Shown: positions 17,801 to 26,632, counted from the stretch's first letter. The stretch: DNA of 64,000 nucleotides from Echinicola pacifica DSM 19836 (GCF_000373245.1 NZ_KB890739.1:907099-971098); one strand, 5' to 3'. Notes: a model not told the origin generated them from the sequence alone. Program-made: numbers and translations.

Positions 17801-18002
17801 CAGCCGATATGGCATAATTCCCATCTATAGTGGTGATGGTTCCTGTGGTCTGACTTTTTATCATCACACTCACCCCGGGCATGGGTAGCTGTTCCTCGGA
17901 ATCGATGACTTGTCCCTTCACCTGGTGCTGGGCAAAAGTCTGCTGTTGGACTGCTAATAAGAAGATTATCAGCCCTGTAAGTTTGGTGTACAATGATTTC
18001 AT
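14862..18002 (-). CDS. SusC/RagA-family TonB-linked outer-membrane transporter
   Basis: A 1046-residue TonB-dependent transporter. It has a signal peptide (to about residue 24), a carboxypeptidase-D regulatory-like domain (about 27-110, QVIDSEEQLPMPGVSVMIK), a LDEVVVTALG TonB-box-like stretch, a plug domain with VVVDGVPQPNNDFWNIS and ITVLKAASASALYGSLGANGAI, and a 22-strand barrel ending in a terminal Phe. It imports ligands captured by the SusD protein encoded directly downstream. No STN domain precedes it, so signalling through an anti-sigma factor is unlikely; the XRE-cupin gene further downstream is the more likely regulator. A perfect TAnnTTTG element lies 60 bp upstream. Confidence 0.95.
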   Translation of the reverse strand: MKSLYTKLTGLIIFLLAVQQQTFAQHQVKGQVIDSEEQLPMPGVSVMIKSQTTGTITTIDGNYAISAAAEDTLVFSFVGYETLEFPLNGRSMVNVTLLSSSLGLDEVVVTALGIEKDRSSVGYAVQEVRGESLQKAVTPNVVESLSGKVAGLIVTSNGSDFFSDPQLYLRGSKPLVVVDGVPQPNNDFWNISADDIDNITVLKAASASALYGSLGANGAIQITLKSGKNMAKGSLISFNSSTTFQTGFLRIPHAQTEYGPGNTGRYEFGTGAAGGGGVNDYDYSIWGPKFDGRLIKQYDSPIDPETGERIPTPWISRGEDNLKNFMETGIVSSNNLSIQTNTDQGSFVISNTYKYSKASTPGQKLDINTTRLRGNLILSDKFNLDGSLQYTYQYSNNRIRGSYGPSSPIYLMSIWGGAHYDIRDMEDYWLPGKEGIKQNFVENWRYNNPYALSYAWKKPWTKHDVLTYLKLNYKISDKVSAYIRSTLNTFSLTDNEEISMDIYNYDIPDRGGRFRYNATRYFENNTDFLVTYKDYFANKIGLNATFGGNQRYFRQEGESAFTTQLIVPEVFKLSNSVDQVTPSSYKQYKGVYSAYASVDLAYEEMFFVGFTGRVDKSSTLPETNDTFFYPSVTFSTVLNEVFNLPKSIDYLKLRSAYARVGGDMDIYSAANSYSTGGRWRNEPTASYPGTIENPNLSPSFTNSLEYGFETKLFNNRIGVDFSVFKNKYGPQIFTQPFSTASGWDGIRENGRTTERKGIDFSVNFMPIKKQNFDWTAIVNYGKYTDYLTSLPPLPDGTPQTNEGRTEVGEELYEYWYTSWERNPDGQLVILPSGLPKTTDFAINQGSTQPNFTLSLQNTFRYKDISLSFLLDGRFGGVTYDRYERDLWRSGSHPEAIHDERAISNDAYISGEDAKTMLISGVKVTGGEVTYDPEGNVISDTREYAPNDYMVDYQSWAINYMAAWQSVLIDKTFVKLREVVVSYNLPSAVVEGTFFNHASISFVGRNLLYWTKDKTYGDLDSYTVSTGDTNLQMPAQRTYGFNINLQF

Positions 18003-18061
18003 GGGTTGGTGTTTGTTGAATAAGAAAGGTGATGTGCTTTTAGTTGTTTAGTATTATTAAA

Positions 18062-18069
18062 CAAAGTTA
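18062..18069 (-). promoter_or_regulatory. Putative -7 element of the phospho-SusC promoter
   Basis: TAACTTTG on the minus strand matches the Bacteroidota -7 consensus TAnnTTTG exactly and lies 60 bp before the SusC start. A clear TTTG -33 box at the usual 19-21 bp is not visible, so this is a half-supported promoter. Confidence 0.5.
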
Positions 18070-18692
18070 AGAATGAAAAAGCTTAAAAGGTGTTATTTAA
18101 AAATGAACAAATCTTTATAAAAATAGGATGAGAATTGACCCCATTCCGGCTAACCCAGAGCGCCGAATGCCTCTTATCCATCCCTGTTTTCATAGCACCT
18201 CTGTACCATTTTAGCCCTAAATAATAGCCTACAGCTATATTTTCTTTTGATATCTTATGAAAATTCTTTCTAATTGTCGAGATTTGGAATATTAATTTTC
18301 GGTTAATTTCGACTCTATGACCTGATCCAATAGATCTTTCTCATAGTTTTGTCAACCTCATCCTTTTCAGAAGCACCAGCGATGAAAGGAAAATTCTCAA
18401 ACCCTATTTCAATTGTATTCATCCGGATTCCCCTTCCTGCTATACGCTAGCGGTGAATGGAGAGGCTGGACCATAGATTCCAATTATGCCGTGGGGCATC
18501 TGGATTCCTGTGCACCATAACGCATAGCCCTCAGGTATTTTTGGACTTTATAGGATAGAAGACTCAGCCGCTTGGACGGTGGTCAGTTGATTGGAATAGG
18601 CGCAAACTTCCTCCTGGGGGTTCAGCGCTTATTATTGAGAGGAGCGGAAGGCTTACTATGATTTTAAGGATATTGTAACAAACAATTAGAGT
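18070..18692. other. Long divergent intergenic region between SusC and phosphoesterase operons
   Basis: Over 600 bp without a supported gene. The left half is AT-rich and the right half (from about 18360) has more even composition with stops in all frames, which may be a remnant of a lost gene; I could not match it to any family. The promoter of the plus-strand phosphoesterase operon must lie here. Confidence 0.4.
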
Positions 18693-19583
18693 ATGAACAG
18701 AAGAAAATTTCTAAAAAACTCGGGCGCCACGCTCGCTATCAGTGCTGCACCGGCACTTTCCATGGCCAAGACCAAAGCCAAGGCAGTCCTGACCGTCGCC
18801 CACATCACTGATGTCCATATTACCCCGGACAATGACGTCCCGCAGCGGTCGATCGAATGCCTTCAGCAAGTGGTCAAACACCAACTCGACTTTTTCCTAA
18901 ATGGAGGTGATGCCATCATGGACGCCTCTTATGACGGGACCTCCCGCGAACGGATGCTTGCTCAGTGGGACACCTGGGATGCCTTCCGCAATAGCGTAAG
19001 CGATTACGAAATGTATAGCTGTATCGGAAATCATGATCCTTGGTGGGATGTGCCCGCAAAGGAAGCTGATGAAATGTATGGTCTCCCCTATGTGGCCAAA
19101 AGGCTGGGAATGCCCAATCGTTATTATAGTTTCTCCAAAAAGGGCTGGCATTTTATCATCCTGGATGGAAACCATAAAGGCGTCACCTTGGATGATGAGC
19201 AGTTCCTATGGCTGGAAAATGAATTGGAGCGCCTGCCGGCAAATACCCCCGTATTGCTCATGTCGCATTATCCGATCTTGACGGTGACGGGAGCCTGGGA
19301 AGGTGGCCAGCATGGAGATCATATGAAGCTCAAGCAACTCTTCTATAAGCATAAAGACAAGGTGAAAGTGTGCCTTGGTGGCCACCAGCATCTGCTCGAT
19401 CGGGTTTGGTATAATGAGGTGCAGTATTACTGTAATGGATCCATGAGCGGGTTTTGGTGGGGCGAAGGAGATGAGCGCTCTGCTGCTGCGTATTATTATC
19501 AGGAAACACCTCCTGGCTATGCGATCCTAAACTTATACGAGGACGGCACCTTGGACAATACCTATTATTCTTTACTTCAATAA
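18693..19583 (+). CDS. Calcineurin-like metallophosphoesterase, Tat-exported (first copy)
   Basis: A 296-residue protein with a twin-arginine signal (MNRRKFLK, then a hydrophobic stretch to about residue 25). The dinuclear-metal motifs of calcineurin-like phosphoesterases are complete: D40 and H42 in HITDVHI, GGDAIMDA, G112-N113-H114-D115, a MSHYPI histidine, and GGHQH with H231 and H233. It hydrolyses a phosphomono- or diester in the periplasm; the exact substrate is not readable. It starts a probable three-gene run with the EEP enzyme (12 bp downstream) and a second phosphoesterase, diverging from the SusC/SusD operon. The Tat signal fits export after cytoplasmic metal loading. Confidence 0.9.
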   Translation: MNRRKFLKNSGATLAISAAPALSMAKTKAKAVLTVAHITDVHITPDNDVPQRSIECLQQVVKHQLDFFLNGGDAIMDASYDGTSRERMLAQWDTWDAFRNSVSDYEMYSCIGNHDPWWDVPAKEADEMYGLPYVAKRLGMPNRYYSFSKKGWHFIILDGNHKGVTLDDEQFLWLENELERLPANTPVLLMSHYPILTVTGAWEGGQHGDHMKLKQLFYKHKDKVKVCLGGHQHLLDRVWYNEVQYYCNGSMSGFWWGEGDERSAAAYYYQETPPGYAILNLYEDGTLDNTYYSLLQ

Positions 19584-19595
19584 AATAGAAATTCG

Positions 19596-21215
19596 ATGAA
19601 GGCAATATCTCTCAAAAACCAACTTAGCTCCTCCCTCTTACTGGGTCTATGCATGCTGATAAATCTCCTGCTGAGCACTCAGGTATTCTCACAGGAAAAT
19701 GGCATTAGAATAGATTTCGAGAAGGACTCTCCTTATTACCCCCAAAAGAAAAGTAAGCCCTCGCCGGGAGATGTTTACGAGGCATATACTCCTCGGTACG
19801 CGGCAGGCATAGAGGGAAGAGCACTGGATCTGAGCCAGGATGCAGCCCTGCGTATGCCCATAAAACTCCATGATTCCCTGCCTCTTCCTTATGGAGAAAA
19901 GCAAGATTTTACGGTTTCTTTTTGGGTGAAGACTAAGGAGTATGCGAAGCAGGGAACGGTCCTGGCAGGAAATAAAAAGCAGGTGGGTAAGGAGGAAATT
20001 GGCTGGATGGTGATGGCCACCGAGGCAGGGGCATGGGCACTCTATATCAGCGATGGTAAGCAGGAATATGCCTATGAGCCCAGCCTTCCCCGACAGCAAA
20101 TCAATGACGGTGACTGGCACCAAATCGGCTTTTCGATTAGCAGAGAAGAGCAGGACCTTTACCTGTTCTTTGATGGCAAACAAATGGGGATCTATAATAT
20201 AGGAGACCTAGGCGCCTTGCGTTCCGAATGGGCCACCACTTTTGGAGGCACTGCCAGCAACTGGGATTATCTCGGTCAGTGGGAAGCCTTCAACGGGTAC
20301 CTGGATAATATTTCCATTCTTCCAGGTGCCGCATCAGAGAAAGTGCTCAGTGCAGAATACCAAACTTACTTTCCCTCCATCCATCAAAAGGAAGTATGGA
20401 CAGGTAGTCTAAGGCTACTTTCCTGGAATATATGGCATGGTGGACATCGATTTGGCAAACAGGTAGGCCTGGAGCGGGTGATCGAAACCATCCAAGTGCA
20501 TCAACCAGACATCGTGACGCTGATCGAAACCTACGGCTCCGTGGAGGAAATAGCCGATGCCCTGGGCTATCACTTCTATCTGATCAGCTCCAACCTTTCT
20601 ATACTTTCCAAATATCCTGTAAAGAAAACAATCAAGGCTTTCCGCCCATTTAACTTTGGCGGGGCGATAATCAGCCTGCCAAACGGAAAGGACATTGCCA
20701 TCATGGATACCTGGCTCCACTATCTGCCGGATTACCAGAAAAGTATCGTCCAGGAGAAAATGGCTGTGGACGACCTTATCAAAGAAGAAGGTGAAACAAG
20801 GCATCAGGAAGTCAAGGATATCCTCAGCCAGATCCAACCCTTTCTGGCTAATAGCCAGGAGGTGCCCATTATCATGTCCGGAGATTTCAACGTGGAATCA
20901 CATCTGGACTGGACCGAAGCTACCAAAGATATACATCATGGCTATGTGGTGCCCTGGCCAGTAACCATGGAAATGGAGAATGCAGGCTTTACCGATAGCT
21001 TTAGGGAAGCTTACCCTAATCCACTGGAGTCTCCGGGCTTTACCTATTGGCCACAGTACCGGGGAGATGGTAGCGACTATATCAGACCACGGATCGACTA
21101 TATCTTCTATAAAGGAGCCAGTCTCGGAATGGTGGACTCCCAGGTGATCAGCCAACATCCAGTGATGTTCCCCTCTGATCATGCCGCCGTGATCACAGAA
21201 TTTACCTATGACTAA
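19596..21215 (+). CDS. LamG/concanavalin-like domain fused to an EEP phosphatase/nuclease
   Basis: A 539-residue exported protein (signal peptide to about residue 33). Residues 35-250 resemble a LamG/concanavalin A-like jelly roll (FTVSFWVKTKEYAKQGTVL, DGDWHQIGFSISREEQDLYLFFDGKQ). Residues 270-538 are an endonuclease/exonuclease/phosphatase domain with N278 in LLSWNIWHGG, E311 in LIETYG, D430 and N432 in SGDFNVE, PRIDYIFYK, and D528-H529 in SDHAAVI. EEP enzymes cleave phosphodiesters or phosphomonoesters (DNA, sphingomyelin, inositol phosphates). The fused jelly roll suggests binding to a surface or carbohydrate-containing ligand. It is flanked by two phosphoesterases in the same operon, so the likely substrate is an extracellular phosphodiester. 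Confidence 0.88.
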   Translation: MKAISLKNQLSSSLLLGLCMLINLLLSTQVFSQENGIRIDFEKDSPYYPQKKSKPSPGDVYEAYTPRYAAGIEGRALDLSQDAALRMPIKLHDSLPLPYGEKQDFTVSFWVKTKEYAKQGTVLAGNKKQVGKEEIGWMVMATEAGAWALYISDGKQEYAYEPSLPRQQINDGDWHQIGFSISREEQDLYLFFDGKQMGIYNIGDLGALRSEWATTFGGTASNWDYLGQWEAFNGYLDNISILPGAASEKVLSAEYQTYFPSIHQKEVWTGSLRLLSWNIWHGGHRFGKQVGLERVIETIQVHQPDIVTLIETYGSVEEIADALGYHFYLISSNLSILSKYPVKKTIKAFRPFNFGGAIISLPNGKDIAIMDTWLHYLPDYQKSIVQEKMAVDDLIKEEGETRHQEVKDILSQIQPFLANSQEVPIIMSGDFNVESHLDWTEATKDIHHGYVVPWPVTMEMENAGFTDSFREAYPNPLESPGFTYWPQYRGDGSDYIRPRIDYIFYKGASLGMVDSQVISQHPVMFPSDHAAVITEFTYD

Positions 21216-21336
21216 GCGAAGTGCCCGGGGGTGAAATGATAAATCTTAATTAATAAATGTAATTTTCGGATTATATGTTTTATAAATATTTTAATTTCGT
21301 ATTATTACTTTACGTAAAAAATAACTCAAAATAATC

Positions 21337-22305
21337 ATGAATCGTAAGGAATTTCTCAAAGTAGGGGCGCTAGGAGCTACCTCATTACTTTTTATGCCAA
21401 AGCTTAGCGCTGCTAATAAAGCAACTGGGCTCAAGTTTGGCGTGATCACTGATTTGCATCATGATATCATGCACGATGGTCTGGAGCGCCTGGAGGCTTT
21501 TATAGATAGTATGAATCAGGAAAAGCCCGATTTTATTATTCAATTGGGGGATTTTTGTGTGCCCAAGGAGGAGAATAAAGAACTGATGGAAGTGTGGGAA
21601 AAGTATGAAGGGCAGGCCTTTCACGTCCTAGGAAATCATGATACTGACGGTGGCTATTCCCGCGAGCAGGCGGTAGAATTCTGGAAGGCCAAAGGTAAAT
21701 ATTATTCCTTTGATCAAAACGGCTATCACTTTGTGGTTTTGGATGGCAATGAGCATAATGACAGCCCAGATAGACCTGGTGGATATGCCCGTTATATAGG
21801 TGCCGAGCAGCAAAAATGGCTTCGTGAGGACCTCAGCAATACAGCCCTACCTACCATTATCTCTTGTCATCAGGGGATGGACAATGATCTCGGCGGACTG
21901 GAAAATGGAACGGCCATCCGGTACATTCTCGAGGAGGCCAATGAAAATGCCAATTTCGATAAGGTGATATTGGTGCTCAGTGGACATCATCATCAAGATT
22001 ATTATAATCAGATCAACGGCATACATTACGTTCAGATCAATAGTGCTTCCTATCAGTGGCTAGGAGATGATTATAAGACGATCCGCTACTCTAAAGAGGT
22101 GGATAAAGCATATCCCTGGATCAAATTTACCGTGCCTTATAAGGATCCCATCTGGGCCATGATCCACATCAAGGGCAAAGGTACTATCACCATAGAGGGG
22201 AAAGCTACGGAATTTGTAGGTCCTAGCCCCAAGGACCTGAAGGTGGATATGAGTAATTATGTCTATCCTATCGTGCCTAAAATCTCTGATCGGAAAATTA
22301 AATAA
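21337..22305 (+). CDS. Calcineurin-like metallophosphoesterase, exported (second copy)
   Basis: A 322-residue protein with a Tat-like but not canonical signal (MNRKEFLK, one Arg-Lys instead of Arg-Arg). Metal motifs are D39 and H41 in GVITDLHHD, QLGDFC, G99-N100-H101-D102, a SCHQGM histidine, and G216-H217-H218-H219. It is clearly a different subgroup from the copy at 18693, since only the metal motifs align well. A 121-bp AT-rich gap with a CAAAATAATC leader before the start suggests its own promoter within the locus. The substrate is unknown; a phosphodiester or phosphomonoester released by the EEP enzyme is a reasonable guess. Confidence 0.88.
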   Translation: MNRKEFLKVGALGATSLLFMPKLSAANKATGLKFGVITDLHHDIMHDGLERLEAFIDSMNQEKPDFIIQLGDFCVPKEENKELMEVWEKYEGQAFHVLGNHDTDGGYSREQAVEFWKAKGKYYSFDQNGYHFVVLDGNEHNDSPDRPGGYARYIGAEQQKWLREDLSNTALPTIISCHQGMDNDLGGLENGTAIRYILEEANENANFDKVILVLSGHHHQDYYNQINGIHYVQINSASYQWLGDDYKTIRYSKEVDKAYPWIKFTVPYKDPIWAMIHIKGKGTITIEGKATEFVGPSPKDLKVDMSNYVYPIVPKISDRKIK

Positions 22306-22375
22306 TTTTATTTCCAGGACCCTGAGCCTATAGACAGGGGCCAATAAATCCCTCCTTCATGCAAGCCAAAAGCCT

Positions 22376-22416
22376 CCGGCTTAAGAAGCAATATTCTTCT
22401 TAAGTCGGGTGGTTTT
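22376..22416 (+). terminator. Probable terminator after the second phosphoesterase
   Basis: 13-bp stem with one G-U pair (22376-22388 and 22396-22408) and a 7-nt loop, followed shortly by TTTT. It lies 70 bp after the stop and separates the phosphoester locus from the following glycosidase group. Confidence 0.6.
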
Positions 22417-22445
22417 GTCCCAGATGATTATAAAATAACCATATC

Positions 22446-24140
22446 ATGAAAAGAATTAGTTTTATAGTACTATTATTTCTCAGCTTGACAGGCTATTCAC
22501 GACCAGCATCGGAGATTATCTTCGAATATGTGGATCCCTTGATCAAGGTGTTTCCAGAGAGCAGCTTTTTCCGACCTAGCCCCGCCCATGCAGATGTAGC
22601 CCGCGGGGAGCATGCTAGTTTTCAGTTTGTCATTCGTGGAAATAGCGGCATAGAAGAACTGCGAGTTCAGGTGTCAGCCCCCACCAATAAGGGCTCGGAG
22701 CTATCGGATATCAAGACTGGTTTTGTGGATTTTGTGAGGGTAGGGAGGACCAATCCCGAGCCCTCCAGGGATATATTGAGCTCTGCTTCAGGGTATTTTC
22801 CTGATCCTATTATTTTTGAGGAATCGCGAGATGTACCTTTTGGGACCACGCAGCCTATTTGGATTACGATAGCGATCCCGGAGGGAGCCGCCACAGGCAA
22901 TTATGAAGGGCAGGTGAAAGTATCTGGCCTGGCCAATGGCGAATCCTTCGAGAAAGTGATGCCCTTCACGGTGGAGGTTTTCAAGCCTATCATCGAGCAG
23001 AGCTCCCTATGGGTGACCAATTGGTTTTTTCTTGATCGCTTACACTATCTTACTGAGTCGGATCAGGTGGAGAAATATTCTCAGGAGTATTGGGATTTGA
23101 CCCGGGTGATGGCCAAAACCTTGGCGGATTATCGGCAGAATGTGGCTATGATTTCTCCTCTGGACCATGTGGAATTTTCTTTTCAGGATGGAAAATGGGC
23201 CTTTGACTTTAGTAATTTTAACCGTATGGTGAAGCTCTTCCAGGAGGAAGGGGTTATCGGAAGGATAGAAGGAGGGCACTTTGGGTCCAGAATCGATGGG
23301 GCCTGGGATGGGGATTTTGGGCTTAAGGTACCCGAGCAGTCGGAGGACTCCTTCACGCTGGAACTACAAGGCCTTGACCAGCAAGGAACCAAGGCTTTCT
23401 ATAGTCAGTTTCTGCCGGCATTATGGGAGAATATCACCAAGATGGGCTGGAAAGAACACTATGTACAGCATATAGCCGATGAACCTATCGACTCGAATGC
23501 GGATTCCTATATTGAAATAGCCAAATTTATTAAAGGCATTCTACCTGAAATTATTATTATTGAGGCCTGCCATACCTCCAGGCTAGCTGGGGTGATCGAT
23601 ATTTGGGTTCCCCAAATGAATTTTTTGAATGAGGATATGAACTTCTATAAAGAGCGACAAGAGCAGGGAGAAGAGGCTTGGTTTTACACCTGCTTATCTC
23701 CAAAGGGCGAATATGCCAATCGGTTTATCGAGCAGCCTCTCATCAAAACCCGGCTTTTGCATTGGGTGAATCACAAATATGAAATCCCGGGATACCTGCA
23801 CTGGGGCTTCAACTTCTGGGGCTCAGGTGAGGGGATCGTGACAGCGGAGAATCCATTTGAGGATACCTCAGGGATGATCGTCTCCTCTGGCAATGTCCTG
23901 CCTGGCGGTGACTGCTGGATCAGCTATCCCGGCAAGGGTGAGATTTATCCTTCCATCCGCCTGGAAGCCATGCGGGACGGAATCGTAGATTATGAGCTCC
24001 TTCAGCGCTATGCAAAGCGCTTTCCTGAGGAAGCCAAAGAACTCGTAGGGACCACCGTCTATGGCTTTGAGCATTATGATACCAATGTGCTGGAATTTAG
24101 AAATAAAAGAAAGATAATCTTGCAGGCCCTGAGCCAATAA
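22446..24140 (+). CDS. DUF4091 / GH123-like glycoside hydrolase
   Basis: A 564-residue exported protein (signal peptide to about residue 20). The N-terminal part (about 25-180) is a beta-sandwich and the remainder a TIM-barrel-like DUF4091 domain. A D345-E346 pair in HIADEPID matches the adjacent Asp-Glu catalytic pair of GH123 beta-N-acetylgalactosaminidases, which use substrate-assisted catalysis. This suggests action on a GalNAc- or other N-acetylhexosamine-containing glycan, but DUF4091 is broad and mostly uncharacterised. The neighbours, a GH29 fucosidase downstream and a GH20 hexosaminidase beyond it, support a HexNAc/fucose glycan. An isolated SusCD pair is absent from this segment. 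Confidence 0.75.
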   Translation: MKRISFIVLLFLSLTGYSRPASEIIFEYVDPLIKVFPESSFFRPSPAHADVARGEHASFQFVIRGNSGIEELRVQVSAPTNKGSELSDIKTGFVDFVRVGRTNPEPSRDILSSASGYFPDPIIFEESRDVPFGTTQPIWITIAIPEGAATGNYEGQVKVSGLANGESFEKVMPFTVEVFKPIIEQSSLWVTNWFFLDRLHYLTESDQVEKYSQEYWDLTRVMAKTLADYRQNVAMISPLDHVEFSFQDGKWAFDFSNFNRMVKLFQEEGVIGRIEGGHFGSRIDGAWDGDFGLKVPEQSEDSFTLELQGLDQQGTKAFYSQFLPALWENITKMGWKEHYVQHIADEPIDSNADSYIEIAKFIKGILPEIIIIEACHTSRLAGVIDIWVPQMNFLNEDMNFYKERQEQGEEAWFYTCLSPKGEYANRFIEQPLIKTRLLHWVNHKYEIPGYLHWGFNFWGSGEGIVTAENPFEDTSGMIVSSGNVLPGGDCWISYPGKGEIYPSIRLEAMRDGIVDYELLQRYAKRFPEEAKELVGTTVYGFEHYDTNVLEFRNKRKIILQALSQ

Positions 24141-24345
24141 TGCTATAATCATTGGTTCCGTCCATTGCATCCCAAGAAAAAGGGTTCATTGCCCACTTTT
24201 CCAAGTGGGGAAAAGCATGGATTAATGCCTGCAATTCCACAAGGAAATTTATTGCGATATCCTAAGAGATTAATCCCATAAATCGATTTTGGCTTTCTCT
24301 GAGGATAGCATATTATAGAATATATCAATTATAATAGTTTGAAGT

Positions 24346-26604
24346 ATGAAGATGAAGATGACTTTCAATAGGTCCATGATGTGTGCCCTTATGATGATAG
24401 TTCCGGGGATGGTTTTTGCCCAGGGAGAGGGAAATAGTTTGCCGCCCTTATCCACCTATTCCATCGACGCGGATGATACGCATGATAGTATTCGGATCAA
24501 GGCTGCACATGTGGTACCTACAGCAAATCAATATGCAGCGCTTCAGGATGAGTTTATTGCTTTTGTACATTTTGGACCTAATACCTTCACTCGAATGGAG
24601 TGGGGTTCTGGAATGGAATCTCCAGAGGTGTTTGCCCTTCAGGATCTTGATACCGACCAGTGGTGCAAGGCCATGCGTGATGCAGGCATGACCAAGGTGA
24701 TCTTGACTGTAAAGCATCATGATGGCTTTGTATTATGGCAATCCCGATACACCGAGCACGGCTTGATGTCCTCAGGTTTCCGTGAAGGCAATGGGGATGT
24801 CTTGGCAGACCTGAGCAAATCCTGCCAAAAATATGGATTGAAGCTCGGCGTTTACCTGTCTCCGGCAGACTTATATCAGATCGAACATCCGGAAGGTCTA
24901 TATGGCAATTTGAGTGAAAAAACTAGCCGTGAGATTCCTCGAAAAGTAGAGGGTCGTCCTTTTGAAAATCCAAAGACCTTCACTTTTACAGTGGATGATT
25001 ATAATGAGTATTTCTTAAACCAACTGTTTGAATTGCTGACCGAATATGGGCCGATCCATGAAGTTTGGTTTGACGGAGCTCATCCTAAGACCAAAGGAGG
25101 GCAGACCTATGATTATAATTCATGGAAGGAACTCATTGGTTCCTTAGCGCCGGAAGCGGTGATATTTGGCAGGCAGGACATCCGCTGGGGAGGCAATGAG
25201 TCTGGCCGCACCCGCGCGGTGGAGTGGAATACCATCCCCTATCAGGAGGATCCGAATAGGATGAATTCCTTCGCCGATATCACTGGCGAGCAGGTCGCGG
25301 CAATGGAGAATTTGTATCCCGCCAAGTTTCTGCATTATCAGCCTGCCGAGATCAATACCTCCATCCGTGAAGGCTGGTTTTATAGAAATGATGATGAGCA
25401 AGGGGTCAGAAGTGCGGATGATGTATTTGATATCTATGAAAGGTCGGTTGGGGGAAATACCATTTTCCTCCTGAATATTCCTCCCAATAGAGAGGGGCTT
25501 TTTCCACAGAGGGATGTGGAGGTCTTGAGAGAGGTCGGCAAGCGAATCAAGGAAACCTATGGTACTGATTTGATGGAAAGGGCAGAAGGCCCCAAGGAGA
25601 TTCTGGATGAGGACGAGTCCAGTTATCTGCTGCAAAAAATAGGGGCAAAGCCTATAGAAATTCGCCTGGCTGCTCCCACGAAAATCAATCGACTGGTGAT
25701 CCAAGAGGAGATTCTCCAACATGGCGAAAGGGTAGCGGCATTTACCGTGAAGGCGGAAGTTGGGGGCTCGCTAAAAGTAATTGCCAAAGGCAAAAATATT
25801 GGATATAAGAATATCTTACGCTTTCCTGAAATCACCACCTCCAAAATCAGCATAGAAATAGACGAGGCTCGATATGAGCCCGTGGCGATCAGTAAGGTGG
25901 CGGTTTACTATTATCATAGCCGCCCACCACAGTTGCAAATTAATCGATCCTTGAAAGGCTTGGTCAGCATTTCTCCGAAACCACAGGACTTTGGCTGGAA
26001 GACTTATGATCAGGATATCGCAGGGGAACTCAATCAGGATATGGAGATTTATTACAGCCTTGATGGTAGCAATCCCGGCCCTAAATCGGTAGTATATCAA
26101 GGTCCCTTCACTTTAGAAAATGGGGAGGTCAAGGCCATCGCCATCAATAAGGGCGCTCTGGGGCCGGTGGAAGTGCAGGAATTTGGCTTGATTAAAGAAA
26201 AGTGGCTGATCGCCCAAGCCAGTAGTGCCCTGGCAGACCAGCCTTCCAGCCTTGCCATTGATGGTGACCCATCCACTTACTGGAAATCAGCCGAAGGTGG
26301 AGAAGGTCAATATATTGCCATCAAATTGCCTCAAAAGGTGAGTATTAGTGGTTTTACTTATAGCCCTCCTGTCATGGATAAGGAAGGGATGATAGAGAAA
26401 GGCATGATTTACAGTAGTCAGGATGGTGAAAAGTGGACCCTAATCGAGAGTTTTGAGCTAGGGAATTTGATTAATGATCCAGAAAAAAGAACGATACATT
26501 TCCAGAAACCTGTAAAGACTAGGTACCTGAAAATCGAAGCAATAAGGATAGCAGGTGGACATTCCCACGCGGCCATCGCTGAGATTGGCCTGCTGGTGGA
26601 TTAA
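24346..26604 (+). CDS. GH29 alpha-L-fucosidase with C-terminal binding domains
   Basis: A 752-residue exported enzyme. A signal peptide (to about residue 25) precedes the GH29 barrel (about 45-420), with the typical VHFGPNTFTRMEWG and VILTVKHHDGFVLWQS stretches. The predicted nucleophile is D243 in EVWFDGAHP. A chitobiase/hexosaminidase C-terminal-like beta domain follows (about 545-625, MEIYYSLDGSNPGPKSVVY), then an F5/8 type C (CBM32-like) domain to the end. It removes alpha-linked L-fucose, or in some GH29 subfamilies alpha-L-galactose, from glycans in the periplasm. The latter is relevant because porphyran contains L-galactose 6-sulfate and a galactan PUL lies downstream, but the linkage cannot be decided here. 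Confidence 0.88.
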   Translation: MKMKMTFNRSMMCALMMIVPGMVFAQGEGNSLPPLSTYSIDADDTHDSIRIKAAHVVPTANQYAALQDEFIAFVHFGPNTFTRMEWGSGMESPEVFALQDLDTDQWCKAMRDAGMTKVILTVKHHDGFVLWQSRYTEHGLMSSGFREGNGDVLADLSKSCQKYGLKLGVYLSPADLYQIEHPEGLYGNLSEKTSREIPRKVEGRPFENPKTFTFTVDDYNEYFLNQLFELLTEYGPIHEVWFDGAHPKTKGGQTYDYNSWKELIGSLAPEAVIFGRQDIRWGGNESGRTRAVEWNTIPYQEDPNRMNSFADITGEQVAAMENLYPAKFLHYQPAEINTSIREGWFYRNDDEQGVRSADDVFDIYERSVGGNTIFLLNIPPNREGLFPQRDVEVLREVGKRIKETYGTDLMERAEGPKEILDEDESSYLLQKIGAKPIEIRLAAPTKINRLVIQEEILQHGERVAAFTVKAEVGGSLKVIAKGKNIGYKNILRFPEITTSKISIEIDEARYEPVAISKVAVYYYHSRPPQLQINRSLKGLVSISPKPQDFGWKTYDQDIAGELNQDMEIYYSLDGSNPGPKSVVYQGPFTLENGEVKAIAINKGALGPVEVQEFGLIKEKWLIAQASSALADQPSSLAIDGDPSTYWKSAEGGEGQYIAIKLPQKVSISGFTYSPPVMDKEGMIEKGMIYSSQDGEKWTLIESFELGNLINDPEKRTIHFQKPVKTRYLKIEAIRIAGGHSHAAIAEIGLLVD

Positions 26605-26632
26605 GTATTTGATGCTATATAGTACTATTTCA

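Noticed and set aside
24192-24209. Perfect 7-bp hairpin between DUF4091 and GH29
   Set aside because: No T-run follows on either strand, so a terminator cannot be supported; the two genes may still be cotranscribed.
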